This document shows positions 9,095 through 18,489 of a DNA stretch of 64,000 nucleotides, piece after piece. Position numbers and translations under genes: made by a program. The stretch covers positions 1 to 64,000 of the forward strand of contig JAFGOZ010000544.1 in NCBI GenBank assembly GCA_016926235.1, in the 5' to 3' direction. The stretch is from Bacteroidales bacterium (GTDB lineage: Bacteria; Bacteroidota; Bacteroidia; Bacteroidales; UBA10428). The notes under the pieces were generated by a model. The model saw only the letters and a list, made by a program, of their open reading frames with translations. It was not told the DNA's origin and did not search any database. How positions within the stretch are numbered: the stretch's first letter is position 1; each line of letters begins with the position of its first letter.

Positions 9095-10069
9095 TTAAAT
9101 GAGTTTCAATTTATAAAACAAACGATTTTTTAATCTTCTAATAATAATAAAAAGCTTTAAGATAATCTTTGGAATAAAATATGATACCTTAAAGTTAATT
9201 TTATAACCTGAATAACTTTTAAATCTTTCTTTAACTCTAATACTAATATTTTTAAGATCGCATTTTGTTGATGATTTGGAAATTTTATGAAATTGGAAAA
9301 TCTTAACAAGGTTATTCTTTATTATTCTATTTGTCAAGTACTTCCTTAACCTATCTGATATGTATGCTTCTTCCTCATAAAAATTTAATACATCATCAAT
9401 ATCTTCAATAAATGCTTTAAAAGCATTAAAACTATGTGCTTTCGCTGCCCTAATTTGCAAAGCTTTACCATTAATTATAATACAATTCCGGGAAGTTTCA
9501 AGTCCCTTACTTAAAAAAATTAATTCAATAAAATCATTATTTCTAAATTTTTCTATTAATTCGTCGTCATTTTTCTTATTATTTTTTATTATATAAGCAC
9601 TAACTAAAGTAATACGTTCTGCTATCTTATATACTAACTGATTAAAATTCAATTTAATAACTTCATATTGTTTATTTGTTTTAAACCAGTTATTTAAGAA
9701 GATCAAAGCAATGTCTTTATTATCCAATAATACCTCAATTATTTTTTTCATTAATCCTTGCTCAATAAAATCATCGTCCGATAATATCCATAAATATTCA
9801 CCTTTAGCTAATTCACGACATTTAATAAAATTGCCACATAACCCTTTATTCTTATCTTGTTTATAATAAGTAAATTCTATATTAGGATATTCAGATCTGT
9901 ATTTACTAATAATGTTCTCGGTATTGTCGGTTGAAGCATTATTAGAAACTACTAATTGTATATACTCTTTATAATTGTTAATTTCAGGAAGTAATTTTTG
10001 TAATCCAACATTTAAAAATTCTCCTCTATTCCAAGTGGGTATTGCAATTGTTAAAAGTTTATTGGTCAT
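9095..10069 (-). CDS. Glycosyltransferase family 2
   Basis: A 324-aa GT2 protein with LTIAIPTWNRGEFL at the N-terminus, VVSNNASTDNTENII near residue 45 and the metal site YLWILSDDDFIEQGLM near residue 98. The C-terminal third is highly basic (many Lys and Arg) and ends in hydrophobic stretches, probably a membrane-contacting tail. It overlaps the end of the polymerase gene by 11 bases. No donor specificity can be inferred. Confidence 0.88.
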   Translation of the reverse strand: MTNKLLTIAIPTWNRGEFLNVGLQKLLPEINNYKEYIQLVVSNNASTDNTENIISKYRSEYPNIEFTYYKQDKNKGLCGNFIKCRELAKGEYLWILSDDDFIEQGLMKKIIEVLLDNKDIALIFLNNWFKTNKQYEVIKLNFNQLVYKIAERITLVSAYIIKNNKKNDDELIEKFRNNDFIELIFLSKGLETSRNCIIINGKALQIRAAKAHSFNAFKAFIEDIDDVLNFYEEEAYISDRLRKYLTNRIIKNNLVKIFQFHKISKSSTKCDLKNISIRVKERFKSYSGYKINFKVSYFIPKIILKLFIIIRRLKNRLFYKLKLI

Positions 10070-11303
10070 TGTAATTATTTATATTATTATCTGAATTATA
10101 ATATTGGTCTATTGGTAAATTATTTTTAAAATATTTATTGAAAACCAGCGAAAGTGTTAATCCGTAAGTAAAAATTGAATAATGCACCATAGTAACATTG
10201 GCCCATAAAAACATGAGAAAAGCAAAGAAAACACCATAATATTTTGTAGCTCTTGCAGTTTTATATAAATCCCTGCCCAGCCTAAACCAAAAGCCAAAAA
10301 GTAACAAACTGCCTAGTATTCCAAAAGAAACCAGGTGGGACAAATACCCCACATGTATTTGTGAACTTCTTTTATCCAACAGATCGCTTACTTCATCTGA
10401 TACATGCCTGCCGGTGCCAAACAAAGGATTTTTTGGAAAAACCTCTTTAAAAACCTGGGGGGCAACGTAAAACCTAGTATTTTGTTCGCCTTCAAGATTT
10501 TCCAACAGCCTGCTCTCGGCATATTCGTTAATATCGTATCCGATCTTATTATAAAAAAACAAAATGGAAAGGGTTGTTAAAAGAATAAAAACAACAAATT
10601 TTAATCTGATTCTAATCCCTTTTTTGAAAAAGAATAATTGTGACAATATCAAAACATAGCCTGCCATAACATATCTCGTGTTGGACACAAAACAAATAAT
10701 TCCCGTTAATATTATCCAAATAATTATGTCCTTTTTCCGGTTATAATCCAAATAACCTATTAAAACAGAGAATATTGGCAGAAATGACAAACCCAAGGCA
10801 TTGTAATCAATATACCCAAAAACAGATTGCAAACGCCGGTGATAAAAGCTTTCAACAGAAAATCTATCTTTTGGCATAAAGAATGAGGTATCAATAAATA
10901 TCTGTATTATAGTTACAACAAATGCAATGATAATGGTTATTTTAAAAATTCTAATCATATTATGAATGAACCTGTCAGTATATTGAAAGCTTTCAATAAT
11001 CAGGATCATTGCAATTATGTATAAAACCCGGTCTTTAAATATACTTTTTATACCCTCTTCAAACAGGCTGTTATTATTAATTTTCCATACTGTATAATAT
11101 ATAAATAAGGGCAAAAGGAAAACTAAATATCTGTGTTTTAAGGTTAATTTGTTATTCAAGAGCAATATTAAGGCATAAATAAAAAATAGTAAGCCCCAGA
11201 AATGTTGTTGTACAAGGTATTGTTGAGTTACTTGAAAGAGTAGATAATCAATTATAGGAGAAAAAGAAAAAAGAATTAATAAAGCATAGGTTATTCTTCT
11301 CAT
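10059..11303 (-). CDS. wzy: Polysaccharide polymerase, Wzy/O-antigen ligase-like membrane protein
   Basis: A 414-aa protein with at least ten hydrophobic segments (for example LLFIYALILLLNN, VLYIIAMILIIES, IWIILTGIICFVS) and a larger loop near residues 255-310 holding ENLEGEQNTRFYVAP and FGTGRHVSDE. That arrangement resembles Wzy polymerases and WaaL-type ligases, whose sequences are poorly conserved. Its place directly behind the flippase and among the transferases favours a Wzy that joins repeat units on the periplasmic side. The symbol is assigned by context and topology, not by sequence identity. Confidence 0.78.
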   Translation of the reverse strand: MRRITYALLILFSFSPIIDYLLFQVTQQYLVQQHFWGLLFFIYALILLLNNKLTLKHRYLVFLLPLFIYYTVWKINNNSLFEEGIKSIFKDRVLYIIAMILIIESFQYTDRFIHNMIRIFKITIIIAFVVTIIQIFIDTSFFMPKDRFSVESFYHRRLQSVFGYIDYNALGLSFLPIFSVLIGYLDYNRKKDIIIWIILTGIICFVSNTRYVMAGYVLILSQLFFFKKGIRIRLKFVVFILLTTLSILFFYNKIGYDINEYAESRLLENLEGEQNTRFYVAPQVFKEVFPKNPLFGTGRHVSDEVSDLLDKRSSQIHVGYLSHLVSFGILGSLLLFGFWFRLGRDLYKTARATKYYGVFFAFLMFLWANVTMVHYSIFTYGLTLSLVFNKYFKNNLPIDQYYNSDNNINNYNDQ

Positions 11304-11306
11304 AGT

Positions 11307-12674
11307 TTATTTATTCCAGATTCCTTTTGCCGAACCTTTAATAATCTTATTATACTGTATATATAATAAAATTATTACAATTATTTGACTTAGGGAATAA
11401 ACCATTAAAATTCCTTGAATTCCTAAATTAAATACTTTTATAACTAATATTGCTAAAGGGATATTAGAAATAATTAACATTATTGAACTATAAAGCTGAA
11501 GCCTTATTTTCCCTATACCATTTAGGGTAAAAGAAAAAACATTACTGATTGTTAGCAGAATAACCCATAATGCCATAAAAAATTTCAGTTTAAAACTTAT
11601 ATGAACAGCATTACCAATCCATAATTCTATAATGTATTTTGAAAACAACAATAATATAATAGAGAATAAAACAAACATAAGCCAAACTTTTAGGAGTTTA
11701 TTTATATTTATTTTTATCCAATCATATTCTTCTTTATGATATGCATCAGTAATAGCAGACCAAAATGGTGTAATAATTATTGAAAATGTCATAATGATAA
11801 CAGAAAAATACTTGTATGCAATATTGTAGGTAGTTACACTTTCCGGGCCAAATAACTGAGTAATAATTAGATTACTGCCTGATAATAAAATGATTGAAGC
11901 AACTTGGATAAAAAAGAATTGAATCCCCAGGCTAAATAATTCCCTTGCATAACTAAAATTAACATAAGAAATTGAAGGCTTTATATCAGAGTACTTTCTC
12001 TTAAATAAAATCAAAGTGAATAGAAAATAAATTAGAAGCGGAACAAGACTATAGACAAAGCCTACATATAATAGGTTCCCTTCTGTATGTTTTGTTAATG
12101 TATAAATAATGAGCAACGTGAGTAAATTGGAAAGGGGATTAATCATGTTATTCAAAGCAGGCTTTTGGTCTCCAAGAAGAATAGCCCCGATAAGTTGCAA
12201 TATAAATTTAATGCATAAAAAAGAAAATACCATCAACGTTAAACTAGAGAGCTCATTGGCCATATTTGCCGGTGCATTTAAAATTACTGTCCAATTAATA
12301 AATCGATTAGAAATGATAAAAATAACAAACACCATTAAAAAAATTATTGATAATAAAGCGTAACTAGTGCTAATATAAGTTTTTGCATTTTTAATATCCT
12401 TTTTTGCAAGACTTTCGGCTAATTTATTTCTTAATCCATTACCCAATCCTATATCAAAAAAACTCAACCAAGACAATAAGGAAAAAATGGTAATCCAAAT
12501 TCCATACAAAATAGGATTTAAATAATTTAACGTTAACGGTACTAGTAACAAATTAATAATTATACTAAAGCCTTTTAAAAAAAATGAATATAAAATATTT
12601 CTTTTTGCTTTGACAATTCTTATATCGCCCGAATGTAATTTATTTTTTATTATAAATGTTATATATTTAAGCAT
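11307..12674 (-). CDS. wzx: Repeat-unit flippase, Wzx-type polysaccharide transporter
   Basis: A roughly 455-aa integral membrane protein of the MOP (MATE-like) superfamily with about twelve to fourteen membrane segments. KAKRNILYSFFLKGFSIIIN and GIWITIFSLLSWLSFFDIGL near the N-terminus are typical of Wzx proteins. I place the start at the ATG at 12674 (MLKYITF); the frame opens further upstream at a TTG (12731), but the added residues look non-conserved. It moves undecaprenyl-linked repeat units across the inner membrane for the adjacent polymerase. Confidence 0.88.
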   Translation of the reverse strand: MLKYITFIIKNKLHSGDIRIVKAKRNILYSFFLKGFSIIINLLLVPLTLNYLNPILYGIWITIFSLLSWLSFFDIGLGNGLRNKLAESLAKKDIKNAKTYISTSYALLSIIFLMVFVIFIISNRFINWTVILNAPANMANELSSLTLMVFSFLCIKFILQLIGAILLGDQKPALNNMINPLSNLLTLLIIYTLTKHTEGNLLYVGFVYSLVPLLIYFLFTLILFKRKYSDIKPSISYVNFSYARELFSLGIQFFFIQVASIILLSGSNLIITQLFGPESVTTYNIAYKYFSVIIMTFSIIITPFWSAITDAYHKEEYDWIKININKLLKVWLMFVLFSIILLLFSKYIIELWIGNAVHISFKLKFFMALWVILLTISNVFSFTLNGIGKIRLQLYSSIMLIISNIPLAILVIKVFNLGIQGILMVYSLSQIIVIILLYIQYNKIIKGSAKGIWNK

Positions 12675-12739
12675 TGATATTATATAGAGAATTACACTAC
12701 AAGTCTGTAAATTTGACTTTATGTTTAACAAAAAGAATT

Positions 12740-13606
12740 TTAAATAATTTTATAATAATTAATTGTTTCTAACAACCCTTCAACCAATGGCACTTTAGGT
12801 CTCCAACCTAATCTCCTTATTGCCTCATTATTGGTAGTTGATTTCAATAATTCATTTTCACGATAGGGCAAGACACCAAAATTCAGATTTGATAAACTGC
12901 CGGTCATATCTTTAATCTTTTCAACTAATGCACGTATAGTAATTAATTCCCCCGAAGAAACTTCATAATTAGTAAATGATGCTGTATGTTTATCAAGTGA
13001 ATTAATTAAAAGAATGAATGCATCAACTATATCAGTATAGTATATGAAATCGCGTTCCTGTTCTCCCTTAGTAAGGTCAATTACAGGTGTATTATTTAAC
13101 ATTTTTTTTATCATTAGTGTAATAAAATTATCTTTACTGCCACCCGGGCCGTAAAAATGCTCCAACTGTACATTTATCACTTGGCATTCATTTGCAAACA
13201 TTTGTAACCAGTCACGTATCTGGGCTTTTGAAAGTGCATAAGGACTCATGGTACGATCTAATACAGTATCTGTATTTATAAAAACCTTTACTTTATTTTT
13301 AAGCCCCAAACTAAATAATCTTAACGGTAAAAGTAAATTTGTATTAATAATAGACTCAAGTGCTTCATTATTACGTCCATAAATAGTCGCAGTATGTAGT
13401 ATTATATCAACTTTATAATGATCAAAAATTTTCTCAAGTGCATCATTATCAAAATCATAAATTGCAAGTTTTGTCCTTACACTACTTAATCTGGATAAGG
13501 ATTTTATGTTTTTTTCTAATACAACAATATTATGATCATGAATAAGTTTTTTAATAATATTGCTTGCCAGAAAGCCATTTCCACCTGTTATTAATATTGT
13601 TTGCAT
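12740..13606 (-). CDS. CDP-sugar C4-reductase/epimerase of the SDR family, RfbJ-like (second copy)
   Basis: A 288-aa extended short-chain dehydrogenase. It has the NAD(P)-binding glycine motif ITGGNGFLASNI, a family pattern LHTATIYGR, FINTDT, and the catalytic SPYALSK (YxxxK). LPYRENELLKS near residue 245 is shared with the paralog at 15672-16559. Both resemble Salmonella CDP-abequose synthase RfbJ as I recall it. It probably reduces C4 of a CDP-4-keto-3,6-dideoxyhexose, or performs a variant of that step. It lies four bases from the flavin reductase gene. Confidence 0.8.
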   Translation of the reverse strand: MQTILITGGNGFLASNIIKKLIHDHNIVVLEKNIKSLSRLSSVRTKLAIYDFDNDALEKIFDHYKVDIILHTATIYGRNNEALESIINTNLLLPLRLFSLGLKNKVKVFINTDTVLDRTMSPYALSKAQIRDWLQMFANECQVINVQLEHFYGPGGSKDNFITLMIKKMLNNTPVIDLTKGEQERDFIYYTDIVDAFILLINSLDKHTASFTNYEVSSGELITIRALVEKIKDMTGSLSNLNFGVLPYRENELLKSTTNNEAIRRLGWRPKVPLVEGLLETINYYKII

Positions 13607-13609
13607 ATC

Positions 13610-14293
13610 CTATTCCCAGTCGTCGGTTAAAATATTTCCCTCATTTACTTTAGCCGAAATAAGCGATTGTTTGTAAAAAGCTATCATGGCAGGTGGGCCT
13701 GATATAAAGAAATTTGCACTTGTTCCATGGGCGTTGATAATTTCATTCACAGCAGGCCTTCCATTAATATCCTCAATATATATTTTTAAACTCATTCCCG
13801 GATTATGCTGCAATGCCTTATCAATTTCAGGTTGGTATAAATTGTACTTAACTTCACGTACCCCGAAAAAAAGAAAGGGACACTTATATTCAGAAAAAGA
13901 AACATCTGTAAAAAGGGATAAAAAGGGAGTAATACCGGTTCCCCCGGCAATAAAAACAGATTTATCCTTATTGTGATTGTTCTCAAATAAAGTCCCATAA
14001 GGCATTTTAAGCCATACCTGATCCCCTAGCTTTAATTGCTGAGCCATACGATTAGTGTATATACCTTTTGCAGCATATGTAATTTTAAGGCTTGCTTCAC
14101 CCGGATTTGATTGCATCGAAAAGCATCTGGAATCAGGCCATTGTCCAATGCCATCATAATAGTCAATGGCAAGATGCAAAAATTGTCCGGGTGAATATTT
14201 AAATGCTTTTGATAAGGAAGCAAATTCAAGGGAATAAATATTATCTGCTAAATTGATATGATTTATAACCTGAGCCTGGTATTTTTTTACCAT
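13610..14293 (-). CDS. FNR-like flavin reductase, probable E3 partner of RfbH, lacking the ferredoxin domain
   Basis: A 227-aa NAD(P)H:flavin oxidoreductase made of only an FAD domain and a NAD(P) domain. The FAD site is SRCFSMQSNP near residue 75 (the RxYS motif with Phe), and the pyridine nucleotide site is IAGGTGITPFLSL near residue 118. The C-terminus FFISGPPAMI...LTDDWE is also typical. Known E3 enzymes (AscD/RfbI type) carry an extra N-terminal plant-type [2Fe-2S] domain and are about 330 aa; none is present here or in the 48-base gap to rfbH. Position right after rfbH makes an electron-supply role for 3-deoxygenation likely. Confidence 0.8.
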   Translation of the reverse strand: MVKKYQAQVINHINLADNIYSLEFASLSKAFKYSPGQFLHLAIDYYDGIGQWPDSRCFSMQSNPGEASLKITYAAKGIYTNRMAQQLKLGDQVWLKMPYGTLFENNHNKDKSVFIAGGTGITPFLSLFTDVSFSEYKCPFLFFGVREVKYNLYQPEIDKALQHNPGMSLKIYIEDINGRPAVNEIINAHGTSANFFISGPPAMIAFYKQSLISAKVNEGNILTDDWE

Positions 14294-14341
14294 TGTTCTT
14301 TAATAAAATTATTATTAAACTATTTTATTTATAGTAAGAAT

Positions 14342-15658
14342 TTATTTAATATATTTTTTCATGAATAATTCAAGAATTGTTTCAATATAATCCAACCGTG
14401 CTTTATCGAGTCCAGGATATGTTCCCAGAAAAAAAGTATTGTTCATGATATAATCCGTATTTTTCAAATTCCCGGATATCCTGCTTTTTTTATTTATAAA
14501 TGCAGGTTGTCTTACTATATTGCCTGCAAACAGGTTACGGGTTTCAATAAGGTTATCATTTAAATAAAGAGTTAAATCATCTCTTTTAAAGAGTAAATTT
14601 TCTTTTAAAGTAACGATAAAACTAAACCATGCCGGATCAGACCCGGTAGTTGGTTCCGGCAAATAAAAGAAATCTTCATAGGGGGTAAATATTTCAATAT
14701 ACCTCCTAAAGTTTTCTTTTCGCTTGGTACAAAAATCATTCAATTTATCCATTTGTGCAGAACCGATAGCCGCTTGCATGTCCGTCATCTTTAAATTATA
14801 TCCAATTTCGGAATATACGTATTTATGATCATAACCCAGGGGTAATGTCCCAAATTGCTGTGTAAAGCGTTTTCCACATGTATTATTCTCTCCCCCTGCA
14901 CAGTAGCAATCTCTTCCCCAATCCCTGAAAGCCCTGACCAGATTGGCCAGTTGAGCATTATTGGTTACAATAGCCCCTCCTTCACCTGTTGTAATATGAT
15001 GCGCAGGATAAAAACTAATAGTGGCCAGATGGCCAAAGGTACCTGTCAATCTGCCATTATATTTTGATCCAAATGCATCACAATTATCTTCAATAAACCA
15101 TAAGTCATTCTTCTCAGCCAATTGTTGCACCTCCTCCAGATTAAATGGATTTCCAAGGGTATGAGCAAGGAAAATGCATTTTGTTTTTGGTGAAATAGCT
15201 TCTTTCAGATTATTAATATTTATGTTATATGTAGGTATATCTACATCCACAAATACGGGAATTAATCCATATTGTATAACAGGTGTAACTGTCGAAGGGA
15301 ATCCTGCTGCAACAGCTATCACTTCATCTCCTGGTTTTAATCGTTTATCCCCTAGTTTTTCGGAAGTTAAAGCTGCAAATGCCAATAAATTTGCCGAAGA
15401 TCCTGAATTGGTTAAAAGTACATGTTCAACTTCAAGATAATCTGCAATTTTTTCAGCAAACTGTTCCGAAAATCTGCCCTCTGTTAACCAAAAATCCAAA
15501 GAAGCTTGTACAAGATTATCAAGTTCCTCTTCATTAAATACTCTTCCGGCATAGTTAACCTTGCTTTCCCCGGCTTTAAAAATTGACCTTTCAAATTTTT
15601 CATGATAATATTGCCGTATTAACTCACTAATTTGTTTTCTTAAGTTTTCAGTAGACAT
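14342..15658 (-). CDS. rfbH: CDP-4-keto-6-deoxyglucose 3-dehydrase (E1)
   Basis: A 438-aa member of the DegT fold that has become a PMP-dependent, iron-sulfur dehydrase. The usual Schiff-base lysine is replaced by histidine in SFYPAHHITTGEGGA near residue 220, the hallmark of E1. The [2Fe-2S] cysteines are in DCYCAGGENNTCGKRF near residue 252. It removes the C3 hydroxyl of CDP-4-keto-6-deoxyglucose, using electrons from an E3-type reductase, on the way to abequose, paratose, tyvelose or ascarylose. Downstream is the flavin reductase; upstream is an RfbJ-like reductase. Confidence 0.95.
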   Translation of the reverse strand: MSTENLRKQISELIRQYYHEKFERSIFKAGESKVNYAGRVFNEEELDNLVQASLDFWLTEGRFSEQFAEKIADYLEVEHVLLTNSGSSANLLAFAALTSEKLGDKRLKPGDEVIAVAAGFPSTVTPVIQYGLIPVFVDVDIPTYNININNLKEAISPKTKCIFLAHTLGNPFNLEEVQQLAEKNDLWFIEDNCDAFGSKYNGRLTGTFGHLATISFYPAHHITTGEGGAIVTNNAQLANLVRAFRDWGRDCYCAGGENNTCGKRFTQQFGTLPLGYDHKYVYSEIGYNLKMTDMQAAIGSAQMDKLNDFCTKRKENFRRYIEIFTPYEDFFYLPEPTTGSDPAWFSFIVTLKENLLFKRDDLTLYLNDNLIETRNLFAGNIVRQPAFINKKSRISGNLKNTDYIMNNTFFLGTYPGLDKARLDYIETILELFMKKYIK

Positions 15659-15671
15659 CAGTAAAAAATTA

Positions 15672-16559
15672 TTAAATAGTTTCTATTATTCTTTTAATAC
15701 CTGTTTCAATATTTATCTTTGGTTCCCAACCCATATTTCTTAGAGCATTAATATCGGCTATTGAATGCATAATTTCATTTTCACGGTATGGTACTGCCCC
15801 AAATTTAAGTTTTGTGGATGCTTTGGTTATACCTTTTATTTTTTCAATAAATTCCTTAATAGTAACTTCTTTACCACATCCAACATTAAGCTGATGAAAG
15901 CCGTTATTAAAACACCCAAGCTTCTCAAGTATCTTATTATATGCATCTACAACATCATCAATAAATATAAAGTCACGTACCTGCTCACCTGAAGTAAGGT
16001 CCAGATATGCTGCATTTGATTTCAGTATTTTAGCCATTTGCATAACAAATTTATCCATGTTATCCCCAGGACCGTACATGTGCTGTAATTTCATGTTTAT
16101 AATAGGCATTTTATCAGACTGTACTATTAACCATTCATTGACGTGTTTTTTTGACAGGGTATAGCTCCCAAGGTATTTATAGGCAGAATTTTCATGATTA
16201 AAAAAAGTATCGGTGTTTATAAATGCTTTTAATCCTGTTTTCATACCCTCTTCCAATAATCTTACTGGCATATAAATGTTTGAATATATCATGTCTGCAA
16301 GTGAAATATCAGTTCTGCCATACAAAGTAGCAGTATGTATAATTACATCAATTGCTGAATTTTCAAATAACAATGAAGTATCCTGATCATCTGAAAAGTA
16401 TATCCGGATTCTTTCTATAATATCTTCAAGCCGGTTAATGTTTCCCCGATTTTTTTCTAACACAACTATTTCATGTTTTTCTATTAAAGAATGGACGATG
16501 GCGCTCCCCAGAAAACCATTTCCCCCGGTAACTAAAATTTTCAGTTTTTTATAGTCCAT
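15672..16559 (-). CDS. rfbJ: CDP-abequose synthase-like reductase (RfbJ-like, first copy)
   Basis: A 295-aa extended SDR with VTGGNGFLGSAIVHSL, IIHTATLYGR, FINTDTFFN, the catalytic GSYTLSKKH and the conserved block MKLQHMYGPGDNMDKFV, followed by SGEQVRDFIFIDDVVDAY. These blocks match the Salmonella RfbJ sequence closely as remembered. The enzyme would reduce CDP-4-keto-3,6-dideoxyglucose to the final dideoxyhexose. It overlaps rfbG by 19 bases. The exact stereochemistry (abequose or paratose) cannot be decided from sequence alone. Confidence 0.85.
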   Translation of the reverse strand: MDYKKLKILVTGGNGFLGSAIVHSLIEKHEIVVLEKNRGNINRLEDIIERIRIYFSDDQDTSLLFENSAIDVIIHTATLYGRTDISLADMIYSNIYMPVRLLEEGMKTGLKAFINTDTFFNHENSAYKYLGSYTLSKKHVNEWLIVQSDKMPIINMKLQHMYGPGDNMDKFVMQMAKILKSNAAYLDLTSGEQVRDFIFIDDVVDAYNKILEKLGCFNNGFHQLNVGCGKEVTIKEFIEKIKGITKASTKLKFGAVPYRENEIMHSIADINALRNMGWEPKINIETGIKRIIETI

Positions 16560-17656
16560 ATAATATTGCGTTTTTTAGCTACTTGAATAAAATCTTTCAA
16601 TTGCCTTTCCGAAACAACTTCTTTTTTTTCATAAAAAGATTTATACCATTGTATTGTATATTCAAATGTTTCCTCAATATTGAGTGTTTCCTTCCATTTC
16701 ATGGAATGATAGGCTTTTGAACAGTCAAGTTTTAGCAAACCAGCTTCATGCGGGTGATTCTCCTTATCTAAAATGAATTGTATCTTATCCCAGTAATTTA
16801 TGCAATATTGTAATACTTCTGCCACTGTGAGATTTGCTGAAGGATCAGGCCCAAAGTTCCAGGATCCTGAAAATTCAGTTTTCCCTTCAAGTAATTTTTG
16901 TCCCAATAGCAGGTATCCTCCCAAAGGTTCCAGTACATGCTGCCAGGGTCTTGTAGCATAAGGATTACGAATGTTTACTTTTTTGCTAACTGAAGCTGCT
17001 TTTACAGTGTCGGGGATTAATCGGTCATCTGACCAGTCACCTCCCCCAATTACATTACCTGCACGAGCCGAGACAATTAATGTTTCATGCTTTTTCCCAA
17101 ATTCAGAAACATGAAAATAGGAATTTCGATATGATGTGACTAATAATTCAGTACAACCTTTAGATGAACTATACGGGTCATATCCACCCATTGGATCAGT
17201 TTCCCTGTATCCATACACCCATTCTTTATTTTCATAACATTTATCACTGGTTACAACCACTATAGAACGTACGCTTTCACACATCCTACATGCTTCAAGT
17301 ACATGGAGAGTTCCCATAATATTTGTACTATAGGTCTCCACAGGTTCAGAATAGGATAATCGTACCAGTGGTTGGGCGGCCAAATGAAACACAATCTCTG
17401 GTTTATAATCCTGTATTATGCTGTTTAGTTTATGGCTATCCCGGATATCTCCCATTTCGGACCTGACTTTTATATTGAGCAAATTAATGTGAGAAGGCTG
17501 AGTAACAGGTTCAAGTGAATAACCACATACATCAGCACCCATTTTGGTAAGCCATAAAACCAACCAGGAACCTTTAAAACCAGTATGTCCCGTAACTAAT
17601 ACTTTTTTCCCTTTATAAATTCCGGCAAACAAATCAACTATTGCCACTTTATCCAT
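16541..17656 (-). CDS. rfbG: CDP-glucose 4,6-dehydratase
   Basis: A 371-aa extended SDR with the NAD-binding VTGHTGFKGSWLVLWL, FHLAAQPLVRLSY, SDKCYEN and the catalytic YDPYSSSKGCTELL. These are characteristic of CDP-glucose 4,6-dehydratase, which makes CDP-4-keto-6-deoxyglucose. The protein has the usual family length. It overlaps rfbF by 19 bases and the RfbJ-like gene by 19, so the first steps of the pathway are tightly coupled. ATG at 17656 is the only start that gives a full N-terminus. Confidence 0.95.
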   Translation of the reverse strand: MDKVAIVDLFAGIYKGKKVLVTGHTGFKGSWLVLWLTKMGADVCGYSLEPVTQPSHINLLNIKVRSEMGDIRDSHKLNSIIQDYKPEIVFHLAAQPLVRLSYSEPVETYSTNIMGTLHVLEACRMCESVRSIVVVTSDKCYENKEWVYGYRETDPMGGYDPYSSSKGCTELLVTSYRNSYFHVSEFGKKHETLIVSARAGNVIGGGDWSDDRLIPDTVKAASVSKKVNIRNPYATRPWQHVLEPLGGYLLLGQKLLEGKTEFSGSWNFGPDPSANLTVAEVLQYCINYWDKIQFILDKENHPHEAGLLKLDCSKAYHSMKWKETLNIEETFEYTIQWYKSFYEKKEVVSERQLKDFIQVAKKRNIIWTIKN

Positions 17657-18417
17657 GGAGCTTTATTTTTAGAAATTAATTCCTCAAGCTTTTTCTTATC
17701 GCGCAATGTGTCCATTGACTGCCAAAATCCTTCATGCATATATGCATATAGTTCACCATCCTGAGCAAGGTTTTCAAGAGGATTACGTTCAAATATTGTT
17801 GCATCTCCTTCATTTATGTAGTCAAATACTTTCGGCTCGCATATAAAAAAACCTCCGTTAATCCAGTTGCCATCACCTTTGGGTTTCTCGAGAAATTTAT
17901 CCACACGGCTATTATTGATGTCTATTTTTAATGAACCAAAACGGCCTTCAGGTTGCACTGTAGTCATAGTTATAGCTTTCTTATGCATCTTATGAAAATC
18001 AAGAAGCTCTTTTATATTAACATCAGCAACCCCATCTCCATATGTAAGCATAAATGGTTCGTTCCCTAAATAGGGTTTTGCCCTCAATATCCGGCCACCA
18101 GTCATACTTTGTAATCCTGTTTCTATCAAGGTCACTTTCCATGGCTCACTGGAATTATTAAAATATTTATGGGTGTTATTGCATAAATCAATTGTTACAT
18201 CACTCTGATGTAGGTAATAGTTCATAAAATATTCCTTAATAACATAACCTTTGTAACCAAGAAGTATAATAAAATCAGTAAACCCATAATGAGAATATAT
18301 CATCATAATATGCCATAAAATAGGCTTGTCACCAATATTTACCATGGGCTTTGGTTTAAGCTCTGTTTCTTCACTTAATCTGGAACCTATTCCTCCAGCT
18401 AATATCAGTACTTTCAT
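17638..18417 (-). CDS. rfbF: Glucose-1-phosphate cytidylyltransferase
   Basis: A 259-aa nucleotidyltransferase with the signature LILAGGIGSRLSEETELKPK at the N-terminus, MVNIGDKPILWHIM, the metal-binding TYGDGVADV near residue 128 and NGGFFICEP near residue 185. It forms CDP-glucose from CTP and glucose-1-phosphate and so commits carbon to the 3,6-dideoxyhexose branch. It is the first gene of the large assembly operon; a promoter with the sequence TACCTTTG lies 27 bases upstream. Confidence 0.95.
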   Translation of the reverse strand: MKVLILAGGIGSRLSEETELKPKPMVNIGDKPILWHIMMIYSHYGFTDFIILLGYKGYVIKEYFMNYYLHQSDVTIDLCNNTHKYFNNSSEPWKVTLIETGLQSMTGGRILRAKPYLGNEPFMLTYGDGVADVNIKELLDFHKMHKKAITMTTVQPEGRFGSLKIDINNSRVDKFLEKPKGDGNWINGGFFICEPKVFDYINEGDATIFERNPLENLAQDGELYAYMHEGFWQSMDTLRDKKKLEELISKNKAPWIKWQ

Positions 18418-18443
18418 GATTTTTTATCTTTATTAGGTATGTG

Positions 18444-18451
18444 CAAAGGTA
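18444..18451 (-). promoter_or_regulatory. Promoter -7 box of the rfbF-to-757 assembly operon
   Basis: The minus strand reads TACCTTTG, an exact match to the Bacteroidetes -7 consensus TAnnTTTG. It is placed so that transcription would begin near 18437, about 20 bases before the rfbF ATG. The genes that follow down to 757 are closely spaced or overlapping, with no internal gap over about 70 bases, so this is the likely main promoter. Confidence 0.6.
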
Positions 18452-18489
18452 AATATTTTATTTTTAAAGCCGGAACAATTATTTTAGTA

